This document shows positions 22,927 to 35,002 of a stretch of DNA of 64,000 nt, one piece after another. Every line of letters begins with the position of its first letter. Within the stretch, counting starts at the first letter, position 1. The position numbers were made by a program, and so were the translations under genes. Source of the stretch: Aquatica leii (Eukaryota; Arthropoda; Insecta; Coleoptera; Lampyridae). The DNA lies in the NCBI GenBank assembly GCA_035610365.1, contig CM069433.1, positions 128,234,545 to 128,298,544 of the forward strand, given 5' to 3'. The notes beneath the pieces are model-generated. The model was not told where the DNA came from and searched no databases. It saw nothing but the letters and a program-made list of their open reading frames with translations.

Positions 22927-24220
22927 TTAAGCTTCTTGATCATCTTGTATACCTGTATAAAAATGGCTAGTTTCTTTAATCAATGCGTACTGTAAGTTTC
23001 TAAGTGCTACTACAGTTTTAAAAATAATAGAGCTGTAGGTAAACAGCCTCTCTGGAATAAAAGTAAGAATGTGGTAGCTTTTTATCCTTCTAATGGCCCT
23101 TTCTAAATGTATCCTAGCCCTCGCTATAGTTTCAGTACGTCGTAGTTGTTCTGGGATAAAATGTGGAATACTTAAAAATGGTGGCACATTATACTTACTC
23201 CATGCGGTAGTAAGTCTTTGATTAAAAAACCTTTATCTGCCAGTATTAAATCACCCGTTTCTATTTAGCTTAAAATTTGATAGTTTCGTACTAATTCCTT
23301 ATCAGAAGTAGATCCTGCGTAGAGGCTGCTCAAAAAGGTTATAACTCAATTTGGAAAAACTCCAACTAAGCCCTTACAGGCACTCCTATGCTGGTAAGAG
23401 CGATAGGTTAAACTAGAAAATATGAATTACTCACTATAATGCGATGTAACATGTCTTAGCTTTAATTTTTTATCTATTGTCTCGGGACTGCACAAAAAAT
23501 TTCTATACAATCGAGAATCACACGACAATTTTCATTAAATTAATGTACAATACTTCATGTAGAATATTGCTAAAAGTTACTACAACATTAGTAACTGTTG
23601 CTTGTGACACATTAAATCTACGTGCCAAATCAGTATGTGTGAAATTTTGCCGCAACTTCATCAACGTCATTAATAACTGGTTGATTCTACTTTTTTTTAC
23701 ATTCCACTTTAAATAATAGTTGATATTTAAGGTCATCGATTAAGTGAAAGAGGCATCAAAAATATCTTTAGTTGGTAACCCAGTGTATTCTAAAATTAAA
23801 TTATTAGAATTGCAAATCTGAAAATAACTAAATTCTACTTTAAGAGTTTTAATAATCTCATCTTTTTTTTTAATTTCCAATTTCAAAAGATATATTTCCG
23901 CTTCCAACCAAGTTGATAAAAAGTAGAAGGTTGTGGTTCAAATACTTCCTGTGTAGACGTACTTGGTAGGCATTGAATAATATTCTAGTAAAGCATATGA
24001 ATTATTTTTATACATACTTTTCTATTACGAACTGTTCTGCATGTATCCTCTTTTTCTTCTCTGTTGTAAGATGATGTACCTCAAATAGTTTATTGACATT
24101 ATGACTATATACTTCTGGCCCATTTCCTTTTGTAACCTCTTTAAAATGACAACTGCATACTCAAGCTTCCCATCCAATCGTAGCATCACGCTTAAAATCA
24201 TTGCTGTTAATTAGAATTAT
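22927..24220 (-). pseudogene. THAP/DDE_Tnp_4-type transposase, broken
   Basis: From 24220 downward on the minus strand, a THAP C-terminal half is visible (WEA.VCSCHFKEVTKGNGPE). A Leu/Lys-rich coiled stretch follows near 23900. The helix-turn-helix block DLARRFNVSQATVTNVV lies near 23610. Core pieces AGSTSDKELVRNYQIL and GDLILADKGFLI (second Asp) lie near 23230-23330. RARIHLERAIRRIKSYHIL, with the catalytic Glu, lies near 23110. The first Asp block cannot be read. Stops and frameshifts are frequent. The N-terminal half of the THAP finger is missing: the CCCAGTAAAC element at 24245 begins just beyond. It resembles the transposase at 9.9-12.2 kb in architecture but is clearly a different family. 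Confidence 0.8.
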
Positions 24221-24244
24221 ATTAATTGCAAACTAAATCAACAA

Positions 24245-25525
24245 CCCAGTAAACACGGATTGAAACTGTTACAGTCACAAAATTAAAACAATTGTTTTAT
24301 TACGTTGTTTCGTGTTAGTTCCATTTTTATATCATTTACTTGTAACTGACAGTGAATAAATTGAAAGAGTTCCGATTTTTCACAATCAGTTTTAAACCGT
24401 TTCAGTACTTGCAATTTTTATCCCATAATCAGCAACCGTCTAAAAACGGATTTATCAAAACCGAATATTTTTTGAATAACTAGAATTGGTTAAAGATCGA
24501 TTAAATAAGATTGAATTATTTTCAAAACAGTGGAATCGTTCTAGGAAAAACGAATACTTTGTGATAAGTCAGCATTAGTCGTTGCTATACTTTTGATTAC
24601 TGTCGTCAACGCTTGCGCTGCAAATTGATATCTTTTCACTTGTTCGGTTGTAGTTTGATAAGTGATGCTGTGTGTACAATTACGAAATGGAACAATAAAC
24701 GGTAAGTCGAAACATTTTATTATAATCCATAAATGTAATCGATATTATTATCATTTCTGTTCTTTATGTATCATGTTTTAATTTGTATAAAAAAATGTAA
24801 ATTAAAACACATGGTTGCGTTAAGGTAGATTATTACGTAAATCTGATGATACTTTAGGATTTATAATTACAGTTCAATTCTTCAAGTTTTCTATACGATT
24901 ATGTACAGCTAAAGGTATTCACAGTGTTTTTATAACTTTCTAATGATTGCTAAAGTGATAATTATATTAAGTTTGTGTTGTTTTTGATTAAAAAATGTAA
25001 TTAATTTTGTGTAACTCTATGATTATGTATGTATATAAATGAAATATTTATTTCTATGTTACAGATGCGGTTAAAAGTTGCTACCCAACAGTAACTGATG
25101 CAGTTTTCGAGGCTTCCGTGAAAAGACCACATCCAGGAAAGTTGCAATATGTAAAAAACTCAATGTGATATTGTATTTAAAAATATTTATTGTGCAATAA
25201 AATTTGAAACGTGCATTCGAAAATGTATTATTATATTATTGAAAGAATTGTTTTAGTTCATTATTGAAACAAAAAATATATTTATCGATCATTTAGTATC
25301 AGTTCAAGAACGAAGCTTTTAAAACGTAAACCGAATGCAACATTTATTTTGCAACAGATTTGAATTTAAAATACCGAAACTATACTGATTCAAATAAGTG
25401 AAACAGCGATGGACTTATAGCTATTTTATTGCAGTTAGGTTTCTTTTATGTTTGAAACAAGAGTGAATCATAAATTTTTTGTTTTGAAACTGTTACTAAA
25501 CATTATCAATTTTGTGTTTACTGGG
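24245..25525 (+). mobile_element. CCCAGTAAAC-ended non-autonomous element, copy 2
   Basis: 1,281 bp, same orientation as copy 1 and well over 95% identical by eye. It differs mainly by a 22-bp insertion near 24530 (CAGTGGAATCGTTCTAGGAA plus two bases). It starts CCCAGTAAACAC, ends GTGTTTACTGGG and is flanked by AA on both sides, against TA for copy 1. That supports a 2-bp target duplication. The pseudo-exon and intron-like borders are conserved. Confidence 0.85.
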
Positions 25526-27460
25526 AAGTAGTATATAATAATAAATGACAGTTTAGTATAAAACCTACTTTACTAAAATTTATTTTTATTATACGCAAAT
25601 GTCTTTTATGGCAATTATTTTTTGTTTGTTGCAAATCTAAAATAATTATAAGCATTCCTTACATTCTTATAATTATAATGAGGTGCCTAACACGTAATTG
25701 CCATATTTAAATTCTAACCAAAATTGTAACTGTATAGAAGCGCTGAAAACACTTTCTTCTAAAAAAGTTTGGTTATGTTATTCATTAATTTTCTGTTAAT
25801 TCGTTTAAAAGCGTGTAAAAAGATTTCTAAGCTATGTATAAAGCAATACTACAACATTCTTGTAAGTACATACCTCTTCTAATAATATTATAAAAAACAA
25901 TTTCTTTAAAATCACTTTATAATTTAACTTTGTTTGCATCCAAAACCTTGATCAACCTCAATTTTCACTCATCTCTTATTGTTTCTAATTTAAAATAATT
26001 TTTGTGCTGTTTAGTTATTTAGTTTTTTTTTGTTAGTTTAGCGGTGCCTTTTATATAATTAATTTTTTGTATTGTTAATAAATTATATGATATATGTACG
26101 TTAACAAAAGTTGCTTTATTTGCATGTCGATAAAAACTTGTCTTTAATCGTTGCTCAGTTGTGGTTTAACATGTTTTATTTTTGAGTTTTTTAAAAACGT
26201 TTACTTCAACTGATATCCATGTAAACACGTTGCGTGGGTATCGATCAACAGATCAGATGGCTCAACAGTTCCAGATGCATTGCAATCATGAGTATTTGAA
26301 TACGTTACAAACATGTAAACGTTTGAAATTTGATTTTAATCTCAGTCAATTAGACACAATAGTATTACTGTACATAGTAGTACATTGTTGCGTTGCTTAA
26401 TTACACAATTTTAGATACTTTACGTTATTTGTTACACATATTACATCATATATTTAATATAAACATGTTATAAAATTTATTATAAATAAAAATTTGATAC
26501 AGTAACAAATTAACATTATTAGGTTCTGAAATTTAAAAAAAAGATAATAAAACCATTTAAAATCAAATTGCAACAGTACTGTAAAAAAATAAAATTTTTA
26601 TTATACTTTCAGAAGTTACAACCCTGCACAGTAGCAAGATGATTTATGCTGTTGATTGTTAAAGTTATAAACTGTGATGTATTGCAGCGTTATTATTACA
26701 TAAATGCAACATGTAAAATATATGTCAAGTCAAAAGTAATTTAGAAGTTGTATTCTATTAAGCAAAATACTTTTAACTGTAAAACAAATTTTACCATATT
26801 TAAATTAATTTAATTTAATTTAATTTATTGTAGCTAAACTTCAAACAGTTTCTACAAATGAATAATCTGTTTTTTTTCTAAAATTACAGAACTACGCATT
26901 AAAGTTTAATCATTTGTATAAATACTAATTTGATAAATGGGTTTGTTTGTATTTAAAACACCAGAAAAGTTTTGTATTCTGTTTCTTGTTTCTTTGTATA
27001 ATAACAACTTAAGAACAATATAGTTTAGCTTAAATACATTTTACTTAAATAAAAACTATTAACTATTAATTAGAAAAACAATTATTGTTTCTAACAAATT
27101 ACATAGTAATTAAATTGCAGAATACTAAATAAAGTAAAGTCAAAAGTGGTATTGTAAAAATGTAGTAAACAGCAGTAGTAGTTAAACAACTTGTAGACCA
27201 ATAATGTTTATTAATTAATTTATAAACAACAGAAATATTTTCAATAAATTTATATAAGCCTAAACCAGATAAGTGATAACCGGTCAAAGAAATACTGATA
27301 AAATTTGAAGAGAAATCAAACGAAACTCAAATGGCTAGTAGAACATATAGGCGACACAAACAATAGACAACGTGCTATTAAAGTTACATACATTACACGA
27401 CTTTTATAAAAATTGTAAATAATAAACATTACGGAACGAAAGAGAAATTAGAAACAATAC
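25526..27460. other. AT-rich spacer, nothing recognised
   Basis: Only short frames; runs of AATTTAATTT near 26810. No protein similarity or element ends identified. Confidence 0.5.
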
Positions 27461-27728
27461 TAATGTCCATATGCATCGTTTAGGAGTTAAGCTTAGCTTT
27501 TGTAAGCTGGCTTAGAATACTAAGCTTTGCTTTACATCTGGCACAATGCTCCGTTGAAAGTTAAGCGGAGCTTAGTTAAGCCGAAAATCGACTTGGCAAC
27601 ACCCCAAACCCCGGGAAAACATTTGTTTGTTTACATTTGTCATCACATTTCTAACCTATGTTTGTAATTGTTCTGTGAATATTATAACCAAATACATTAG
27701 TTTTCTTATTTTTAACTTATTGTTAATC

Positions 27729-28876
27729 ATGAATAGTGATAAAAAAGTTCGCGAACCGAGCTTTTCCAGTTCAGAAAAGATGCATTTGATAAACATTATT
27801 GTAAATAAATACGCGCTGATCTTGGAAGACAAAAAGACTGATCGAGCGTCAACGTCCGAAAAACTCAAAGCTTGGCAGGTAGTAGAAGAGGAGTTTAATG
27901 CATCGTCGACTAGTAGCACTTACAGAAATGCTACCTGTTTAAAGAAGTGCTATGAAAACCGCAAGAAAGAGTCACGAAAAAGTATAGCTCAAGAGAGAAG
28001 AGAAATACTGCTAACAGGTGGGGGTCCTCCCTAAAAAATTAAAAGAGACGATACTGATGATGTATTAATGTCCATCCTCAATAAGAAGACACTGGTTTGA
28101 CGATGATGCTGATGAATCGCTTATTGCTACTACCAATGAACCAGTTCAAGATGCAGTGTTTGAGTACGCTTATGAAAGTGATGAGGACGAGAACAGAGAA
28201 CCGTTATCTGTAAGTTTCAATCTTTTTTTATTTACTGCTATCTGTCTTGTAAGATGGAATGCATGTGCATATTCAACCATACAAATCAGCTATTAGTAAA
28301 ATAAATTTTATGTGAGGCATTATGCTAAGAATGATACCATACATAATTAGGTGATATATTATTGTTTTTGAGATTGTTTAACATACGCTAAAGTTGTAGT
28401 TAGTAAATGCATTTTTTTTTAAAGAAAAATGTGACTACAGCAGAAAGGCAAAATAATTCACAAATAACATTGACCAGATAATTGTATTCCTAGTACTTCA
28501 AAGGATTGGAATAAATATACCCCAAAACAGTTCCAAACTCTTATTAATCCTGCACTAGGGTTTACTGAATCAGTGTCAGAAAAAGATGTGAGTAAAGACG
28601 ATAAGGTAGGTTGATGGTCTCCCACCATAGACCGTTGCAAATTTTGTAATTAAATGATCAATTTTTTTGTAGACAGCAAAAAAAAGTATCAGTCGAAGAG
28701 GACCAACAACAATTGTCAAATCAATGACTTCATCTGATATTGCCAAATAATATGATCTGCTACTCGATAAAACATTACAACTAATTGATATTGAACTTGC
28801 CCATGTACAAGCTAGAAATACATTAATTACAAAAAAACTTAATTTAGAGATTCAACTCCTACATCGCAGTCCATAA
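27729..28876 (+). pseudogene. Myb/SANT-like DNA-binding protein of Harbinger 1
   Basis: The ATG at 27729 opens a Myb/SANT-like domain of about 95 residues. It contains FSSSEKMHLINIIVNKYALI, KLKAWQVVEEEFNA and LKKCYENRKKE, the three-helix layout with spaced aromatic and Leu/Trp positions. Harbinger elements need this partner to bring the transposase to the nucleus and the TIRs. The first exon ends in a stop at 28032, and the following acidic stretch (FDDDADESLIATTNEPVQDA) is in another frame. A donor at 28209/28210, an exon near 28485-28605 and a last exon from about 28672 follow. The last exon holds the coiled C-terminus (LIDIELAHVQARN) ending at 28876. One premature stop and one frameshift make it a likely pseudogene. 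Confidence 0.8.
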
Positions 28877-29931
28877 CAAAAGGCAGGAAACCTTCGTTTT
28901 AACACACTATTAGTCCGTTCTATACAGTTCCTTGTACGAACATGAGATTCATTATACAGTTGCTCTGCTTGTGTACGAGGATTGGCAAATGGAGTTAATA
29001 AATATGATTTTAGTGCATATTCACTGTCACCTACAACAAATATAAAGTTTAAATAACTTCATTTATCATATTCATATTCACCAAGAAGAAAGCCATTCCC
29101 AAATTCACCAGCCTCAAATCTAGTTCTTAAACGGCTGTTATTAAAAATTGTAGAATCATGGGATGACCCAGGCCATCTCGCCACAATATTTTTTATTATC
29201 AGCTCGCTGTCACATACCAACTGAACATTAATAGAGAAATATGATTTTCGATTTCTATAAACTTCACCATCTTCTCCATCGAAACGTGTTGCCTTATTAC
29301 TTTCAAAATTCATAATTACATTGTACTCTCACAGTTTATGTTATATACATATCACTCTCACCTGGTGATCGAATTTTAATGTGAGTTCCATCAATTCACC
29401 CAATAATGCGGGAGAATCGTGCTACTCGATAAAAATTACTTTGATCCAATAGTGGTTCTTCTGGACTAGCTGGCATTTTTATGAATTGGTTGTGCAGGGT
29501 AGCTAGTACTTCGGATACTTTTTACACGATTCTAGAAACAGTGCTTTGGTCCGTATGCATTAAATCACCAATATTCAATTGATTCGCACAACTTGCATAA
29601 AACAGCAGTGCTGTTAAAAGTTGGTTTATAGGTAACACACTATTGTAACTAAAACTATAAATTTAAAATTAGTAGCAAACAATGTTTGTCGGAATGAAAG
29701 GTTGACCAAATCGTTTCCTTACCAATCATTGTCAAATTCTAACTGGACTTCTATCATTTCCAATAGCGAAATTGTTGTTGGTTTAGTCAATCTAAACCTG
29801 CGATAGAAACTCAGATCATCCATCTCTTCAATGTAATTAGGCCTGATGTAAAGATGACGTGGAAATCCAAACTCGATTATGTCCAATACATCAAGATCAT
29901 CTTCAAGTATCATTTTATCCTCCATTTTCAT
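28864..29931 (-). pseudogene. Harbinger 1 DDE transposase, broken
   Basis: The start is the ATG at 29931, followed by the acidic N-terminus and the FYRRFRLTKPTTISLLEMIE block. A helix-turn-helix-like region with MHTDQSTVSRIV follows near 29560. IDGTHIKIRSPG (first Asp) lies near 29390, and SINVQLVCDSEL plus VARWPGSSHDSTIFNN near 29160-29230. GDSEYALKSYLLTPF lies near 29030 and RTRNCIERTNSVLKRRFP (catalytic Glu) near 28900. The second catalytic position lies in the PGSSHDS/GDSEY region as in other Harbinger transposases. In-frame stops near 29390, 29520 and 29060 and an indel near 29700 break it. The product would cut at the TIRs and duplicate a TNA target. Confidence 0.85.
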
Positions 29932-30399
29932 AATAACACACACAAATACGATGTAAATAAAACAAGTATCACAAATAACCCACTCTTGTTTATGCAAATC
30001 TCTCCCGAAATTGAGGTTATATTTTCAACATAAGCTTAGCAACGAGAGCTTACTAAATGCCTCAATGACTTCGGTGCATATAAAATATATGAATTAAGCG
30101 CGCTTAAATCATAAACTCAGCTTAATTACATACGGTGAATACGGCCATAAATACATTAGTCTATATGGAAAAAAAGAGATGTAAGAATAGAACAAAGACA
30201 CAATTTAAAAGAACCAGATCAAATGAAATGCAAAAACAAGAAATTTAAAGTGGAAACTGCATAATTAAAAGAAAGCTTAAAGAACGACATAAACCATGTC
30301 CAATACTATTAGAAATAAACATGTGAAATAAAAAAAGTGAAGCATGAAGCACCAAATCAGAATGCATCATAGATTACATACTGGTAGAAAGCTTACCAA

Positions 30400-30720
30400 G
30401 AGCGTACAAGTTTGTAGAGAATAAGAAATTTAGAAAAAAATAGTGCCAATCTACAAAATAGGAGACAACAAAAAGTGTGGAAATTACAAGAGAGTCACGT
30501 TACTAAATATACCACTGAACATACGTGAATATTAGAAAAAAAATATTAAGAACAATATTAGAACTAACACTTCTCAAAATATGAAGTGGATTTCGTAAAG
30601 GACATGGTGTACAAGCATCTACACCAAAAAATCAATGTAATTAACGCCATGAAAAATAAGATTATAAGTTTGAGCAGTCATCAATTGACAAAATGCATGG
30701 ATAAAAAAAAATCGGTTCAA
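30400..30720 (+). pseudogene. Second non-LTR reverse transcriptase scrap
   Basis: The plus strand reads IVPIYKIGDNKKCGNYKRVT followed by LLNIPLNIR, matching the IxPIYKKGDxxxCxNYRGIxLL block of L1/R1-like reverse transcriptases. SGFRKGHGVQAS then follows near 30590, matching the SGFRxGRGTxD block. The canonical arginine-glycine pair of NYRGI is altered to KRV. The catalytic YADD box is not reached. Frameshifts lie near 30540. It is a decayed fragment placed just right of Harbinger 1 and unrelated to it. Confidence 0.7.
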
Positions 30721-31120
30721 ATAATATATTTTTAAATAATTCACCAAATAAAATATGAAATTTGCAATTATACATATAAATAATGTATACTGTCAGAAAT
30801 AATCGATTTCAAAGTTAAAAAAAATATTAATAAAACCACGTGATCGCGAACGATTACGTTTACGATTAGGTCTGGCGAACGTAACTGCTTGGATGCGATT
30901 GTTATTTATCTATGTGCTTGTGCTAAGTTTATGCTTAATTATATGATTTGCAGCCTTTTAAATATACGCTAGATAATAAGAAATTTATTCAGATTGGTGC
31001 TATAGGGATCCTAATACCACTAATCTGTTAAATTTTATACGCGGGCTCATTAACCACGAGATGGCGACGACCAGAACATTTTTATAAAAAATTTATTGTT
31101 TATTACAAATTTTTGCAATA

Positions 31121-32590
31121 ATGACGGATAATGGGTTTCTCAAGAGTAATCAATTTTCTCAAAGATAACGTCTTTATGATGAGCACGTTTTTTGCGGACA
31201 ACTCTGACTTTATTAGTGCAGAAATGAGATCCATAAAAGCAACAAGGTAGGTGAAACATATTAAAATGTTAAAATTATTAATAGCTATACATTATTAGTT
31301 GGTAATTTCATAAAATCATTTCTAATTTGTCGTCATTTAATACTTCCACTTTTCAATTAAAATAATTCGCTTTTTGAATCTGGAAGGTAAGCTGATGGGG
31401 ACAATGTGGCTGGGTATGTCAAGTTAGAAGGGAAGGCCCATTTTGTATGGTAAGAGCTTAAATTACACAATGTACGTAAGAAAGAGTATAATGTGTAATT
31501 AATTTTCGATGAAAGTAAAGATATAACTGCAGTAAGTTGTGAGGATTGTGCTGCCCATTTAGGTATGTGTTTAGATAAAATGCACTATTTATAATTTCTT
31601 AGGAGGATGTAAGCATGTCATAGCATTTATTGCATGGTTACATAAACGAAGTGAAGAGCTTGCAATGACTTCAGTGAAATGCTACTGGAAAAAATCTAAA
31701 TTTTCATCTGTAGCAACATCGATAAAATTTATAGCCGGAAAGAATGATCGAAGCCAATTTATGTATACCTGAACCTGGAGATGGAAGTTTCCTTGCTTCG
31801 GTAATTGACCACAGCCTTGAAGTGGGCAGGGTAGACACTGGTTTGACTAACTATTATAAACAGTTTAACGGTAAAGCAAAATTATCTTTAAATTATTTAA
31901 TAAATTAGGTAAATAAAAGGTACACATTCACATATAGCAAAAGATTTTTTCTTTTCAAATATTACGACTAAACCATGTAAACAAACATTTGAGGCAACAG
32001 TTGATCAAAGCGCATGCCCATTATGGTTTCAACTAAAATATGCACATATCGCAGCATCCAAAGCATATGATGTGGCATACTGTAAAACCTTAGACGGTGC
32101 ATTAGTTGAAAGCATTCTTGGTGCTGTAAAAATAAAAAATACTGGCCCAATGTGTAGTGGCCAATTATTAGAGACAGCAGTTTTAAAATAAGTGAAGATG
32201 AAGATAAAAATTAAAAGATGTGGTTTTTTATTAAGCCCAAACAATCGCATTATTGGAGCTTCTCTCGATGGTGAAAGTTCCTAATTTTCCATTGAACTAA
32301 AGTGTCCATACTCAGAGAAACTAATATCAAAGTACATAACACAGAATAATATGGCTCAAGTTCAATTGCAAATGTATTTTGCAAAAAAAACAGGCTCCAT
32401 ATTGCATAGACTACTAGTAATAGCAAACAAATGTTTGTGAAAATTGCCAAAGTTATAAGCAAACAAAATGCGTGAGAAGCACCGTAAAGACATCGAATGA
32501 TCAAAATTTGACTTACCCAAATCCGATGCTAACCTTAAAAAAACGTTTTCCCAATGGCTTACTTGTAATTAAGAACTAAAAGAATTGTGT
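31121..32590 (+). pseudogene. SWIM finger / YqaJ-like nuclease gene remnant
   Basis: Exon-like pieces separated by GTAGGT/AG borders give FADNSDFISAEMRSIKATR near 31180-31245. The SWIM finger follows at 31540-31640: EDCAAHLG, then GCKHVIAFIAWLHKRSEE after an AG. The family's usual CYWKKSKFSSVATSIKF lies near 31680. The nuclease domain runs from LWFQLKYAHIAASKAYDVAY (32020) through CGFLLSPNNRIIGASLDG, which holds the metal-binding Asp (32215-32270). SIELKCPYSEKLI provides ExK (32285-32325), and MAQVQLQMYFAKKTG (32350-32395) is the Q-rich motif. Stops occur near 31450, 32190 and 32281, and frameshifts elsewhere. The active-site residues remain readable. A P-element-like transposase lies 0.9 kb downstream on the same strand. 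Confidence 0.85.
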
Positions 32591-32599
32591 CAAACTATT

Positions 32600-33480
32600 G
32601 ACTTACGACATCTACAAAAAAAGTAAAAGATAACATTTATGACAAGTAAAAAAGCGGAGTTTATCATATGCTGTTTATATGTGTACTTTTTTACAGTGGT
32701 GTTAAACGCCTATGCCTCGTAGTAAAGGTATCAATCTCATATCACATCGTATAGTGTTATTGGTTCAATGCTTTGCTTTAGAATTTTTTCATAATCAATC
32801 CGAATGTTCCTGACTCACCAAAGGGGTGCTTCGCCTTTATAGGTAGATGATCATGACCCATATTTGGAGATAACTCGTGCTGCTAAGAAATCGATATGGA
32901 AATTACATTTAATCCGAAAAAGAAAATATTCTTCAAACTCAAGCAGGCATATTAAGTGTACGTCAACGTAGAAGAAAAATGACGACTTGAACGAAAGTGA
33001 CAAACGCGATACTCGTTAGATAGCGTCGAGAAGTGAAAGACTAATTTAAGTCAACCAAAAATATACAAAGTAGCGCAATTTAAATTTAGAACACAAAACC
33101 ATTTTAATAATATTATAATATTAAATGTGGAAAATAATTTAAAAAAAAAAAGTTTAGTTGCTGATACACATCAACACACATAAAAATAAGATCAACTTTA
33201 ATAATGATGCTAATAATTTAAGTAGCGTCTATAATAATTTAATTTAAAAAATTGCAAAATAACTAAATAGATTAATACAATCGCTGTTCAATATTACTGG
33301 TTTTCTCTTTTTCAAAATTTTTTTATTAGTGTAAACGCTTACTTGTTAGGTCCACTGTTTGCAATAAAATTTATCACTCTATTGTTTATGCTTATTTTTT
33401 GTTTTTTTGTCGGATTTTTTATAATAACTATAAAACATTACAAGTAAACGTCTGTTGCGCTACTAAAATCAATATATTAA
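32600..33480. other. Spacer, nothing recognised
   Basis: If the P-element-like gene downstream once had a THAP exon it should lie here, but I could not read one. Confidence 0.45.
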
Positions 33481-33488
33481 ATTTATTT

Positions 33489-34459
33489 TAGAACCATCAG
33501 CAGGATGTCGTAATATTCTAAACAACTTGAATATCCAAAGAAGTAATGAACTGATTCCTAAGACCAAATCTTTATATAAATATATATAACAGTTACGTAA
33601 ACTTAGTAATAGTATGAGGAAGAAAATTAAACTTTGTGCAAAAATTAACTGAAACTCATAGCTTACAAAAATTGGAATCTCTTGTTAAAAGCACAACTTA
33701 CAATTATTGTCTGTCCGAACAACGTATCCAAAAGCTTAATCCCCTAGGGAGAAAATATTTGCATTGTCTATGTATAAACAAAGTCCTAAAGCATATATGT
33801 TTTTATTTGCAGTGTTTAGTTTACCATCCCGAAAGACATTAACAGACATTTTAAATAAAATTCTTTATATATGTGGCAAAAATCCTCACATATTCAATCA
33901 TTTGAATGCTTTAACATTTAACCTATCCAAAAATATTGCGTGCATATATTTGACGAAATACCTTTGCAACAATCGCTACAATATAATAAAAAATTAGATT
34001 TAATTGAAGGATTTGTTCATCTGGGTGGTTGACTACGTAAGCCATCATTTGCCGACCATTCACTTGTGTTTATGTTATGTTATTCATAGAAAGTGGAAGT
34101 AACTTGTAGCTTTCTATTTCTGTGAAAGGTCGACGCCCACTGGCCATTTACTGCAAATTATTATTCAAATGTGCCAGAATGTAAGACGCGCAGAGTTTAA
34201 TGTAGTTTTAACAATGTGATCAAGCTCCTGCAAACCAAGCTGCTATCAATAGAATATTTCGTGAAACACATTGTGAAAAAATTTCCGACAGAATGGTAAT
34301 CAAGGTGACAAAATTTTACAATAAAGAAGATTTATTAAGATCTTGTTCAAGCTTGACAAATGAGCATGTAATGCCAGACAAAATACGGAAAATGAAGGTC
34401 AGAATTGTGCACAGGTTTTCAGTCATACAATAGCATCGTCATTGCATAGATAAGCAAAA
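33489..34459 (+). pseudogene. P-element-like transposase, 5' part, split by a BEL retrotransposon
   Basis: After an acceptor-like TTTTAG, a coiled region (NILNNLNIQRSNELIPKTKS) is followed by the core entry block. LYKQSPKAYMFLFAVFSLPS and RKTLTDILNKI in the frame 33764-33997 match the LSLYKQSPKAYRxLxxxFxLPSRKTL signature of P/THAP9-type transposases. Further pieces are LDLIEGFVHLG, KPSFADHSLVFM, IHRKWK and CAQVFSHTIASSLH, in shifting frames. The gene is then cut at 34465 by the BEL 3' LTR, and the next residues appear at 40803. It was already damaged by several stops. The N-terminal THAP finger is not visible. Confidence 0.85.
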
Positions 34460-34464
34460 CTTGC
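34460..34464. other. Target-site duplication of BEL element, left
   Basis: CTTGC precedes the left LTR and recurs at 40803-40807 immediately after the right LTR. Counting it once restores the reading frame of the interrupted P-like transposase. Confidence 0.95.
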
Positions 34465-34931
34465 TGTTGGGATGTTGATATCCGCTTTATTTTTTCGGTT
34501 AGTTCAAAATAAATAGTGGACTGTATTTCTTGATATATACATATATTACAATTTATAATACATTTTCACTAACATTAATTTATTCGGTAATTGGATTTAG
34601 TTACCAGCAAGCCGAACTATGCTGGGAGACGCTACATTGGTGACTGTCGAAAAATATATATAAAATCAGTTATAAAAATTACATATTAAGAAAAATTCCA
34701 CCACCTCTGGTTACAAAAACTAATTCTATTGGTTGTTAGTAATAACTTAAATTTTAAAGTGTGAGAAAGTTAGGGGTCGTTGAATAACTCCCGTTAGGTA
34801 TTTACAACTACTACGTGCCTTTACAAAAAAAGGATTTTACAACAACTGCTTATAACTAAAATATTAAAATCTTAAATATACACTAAGACTTAAAATACAC
34901 AACCGGTAAAGTACAAAGGTAGTACCGAACA
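34465..34931 (-). repeat. BEL 3' LTR
   Basis: 467 bp, identical in length to the other LTR. Read on the minus strand it starts TGTTCGGTACTACC and ends CATCCCAACA. The purine-rich GGCGGGTGGCA just upstream of it (minus strand, 34932-34942) is the likely polypurine tract. Confidence 0.95.
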
Positions 34932-35002
34932 TGCCACCCGCCTTGAAAGCACTGACTTTCAACATGTATAAGGTTTCACAAATGTCGATTACAAGCACTA
35001 CA

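Larger units (their letters stand above)
27464..30147. mobile_element. PIF/Harbinger transposon 1, 2.7 kb
   Basis: The ends align as inverted repeats: TGTCCATATGCATCG at the left and TGGCCGTATTCACCG (minus strand) at the right. Both continue through TTAAGCT.AGTTT and TTAAGC blocks for about 50 bp. TAA flanks both ends (27461-27463 and 30148-30150), the 3-bp duplication typical of this superfamily. It carries the two usual convergent genes, a Myb/SANT-like protein and a DDE transposase, both with lesions. Confidence 0.85.

Noticed and set aside
32250-32504. 84-codon minus-strand frame with hydrophobic stretches
   Set aside because: Antisense of the YqaJ catalytic region, which explains the sequence better.
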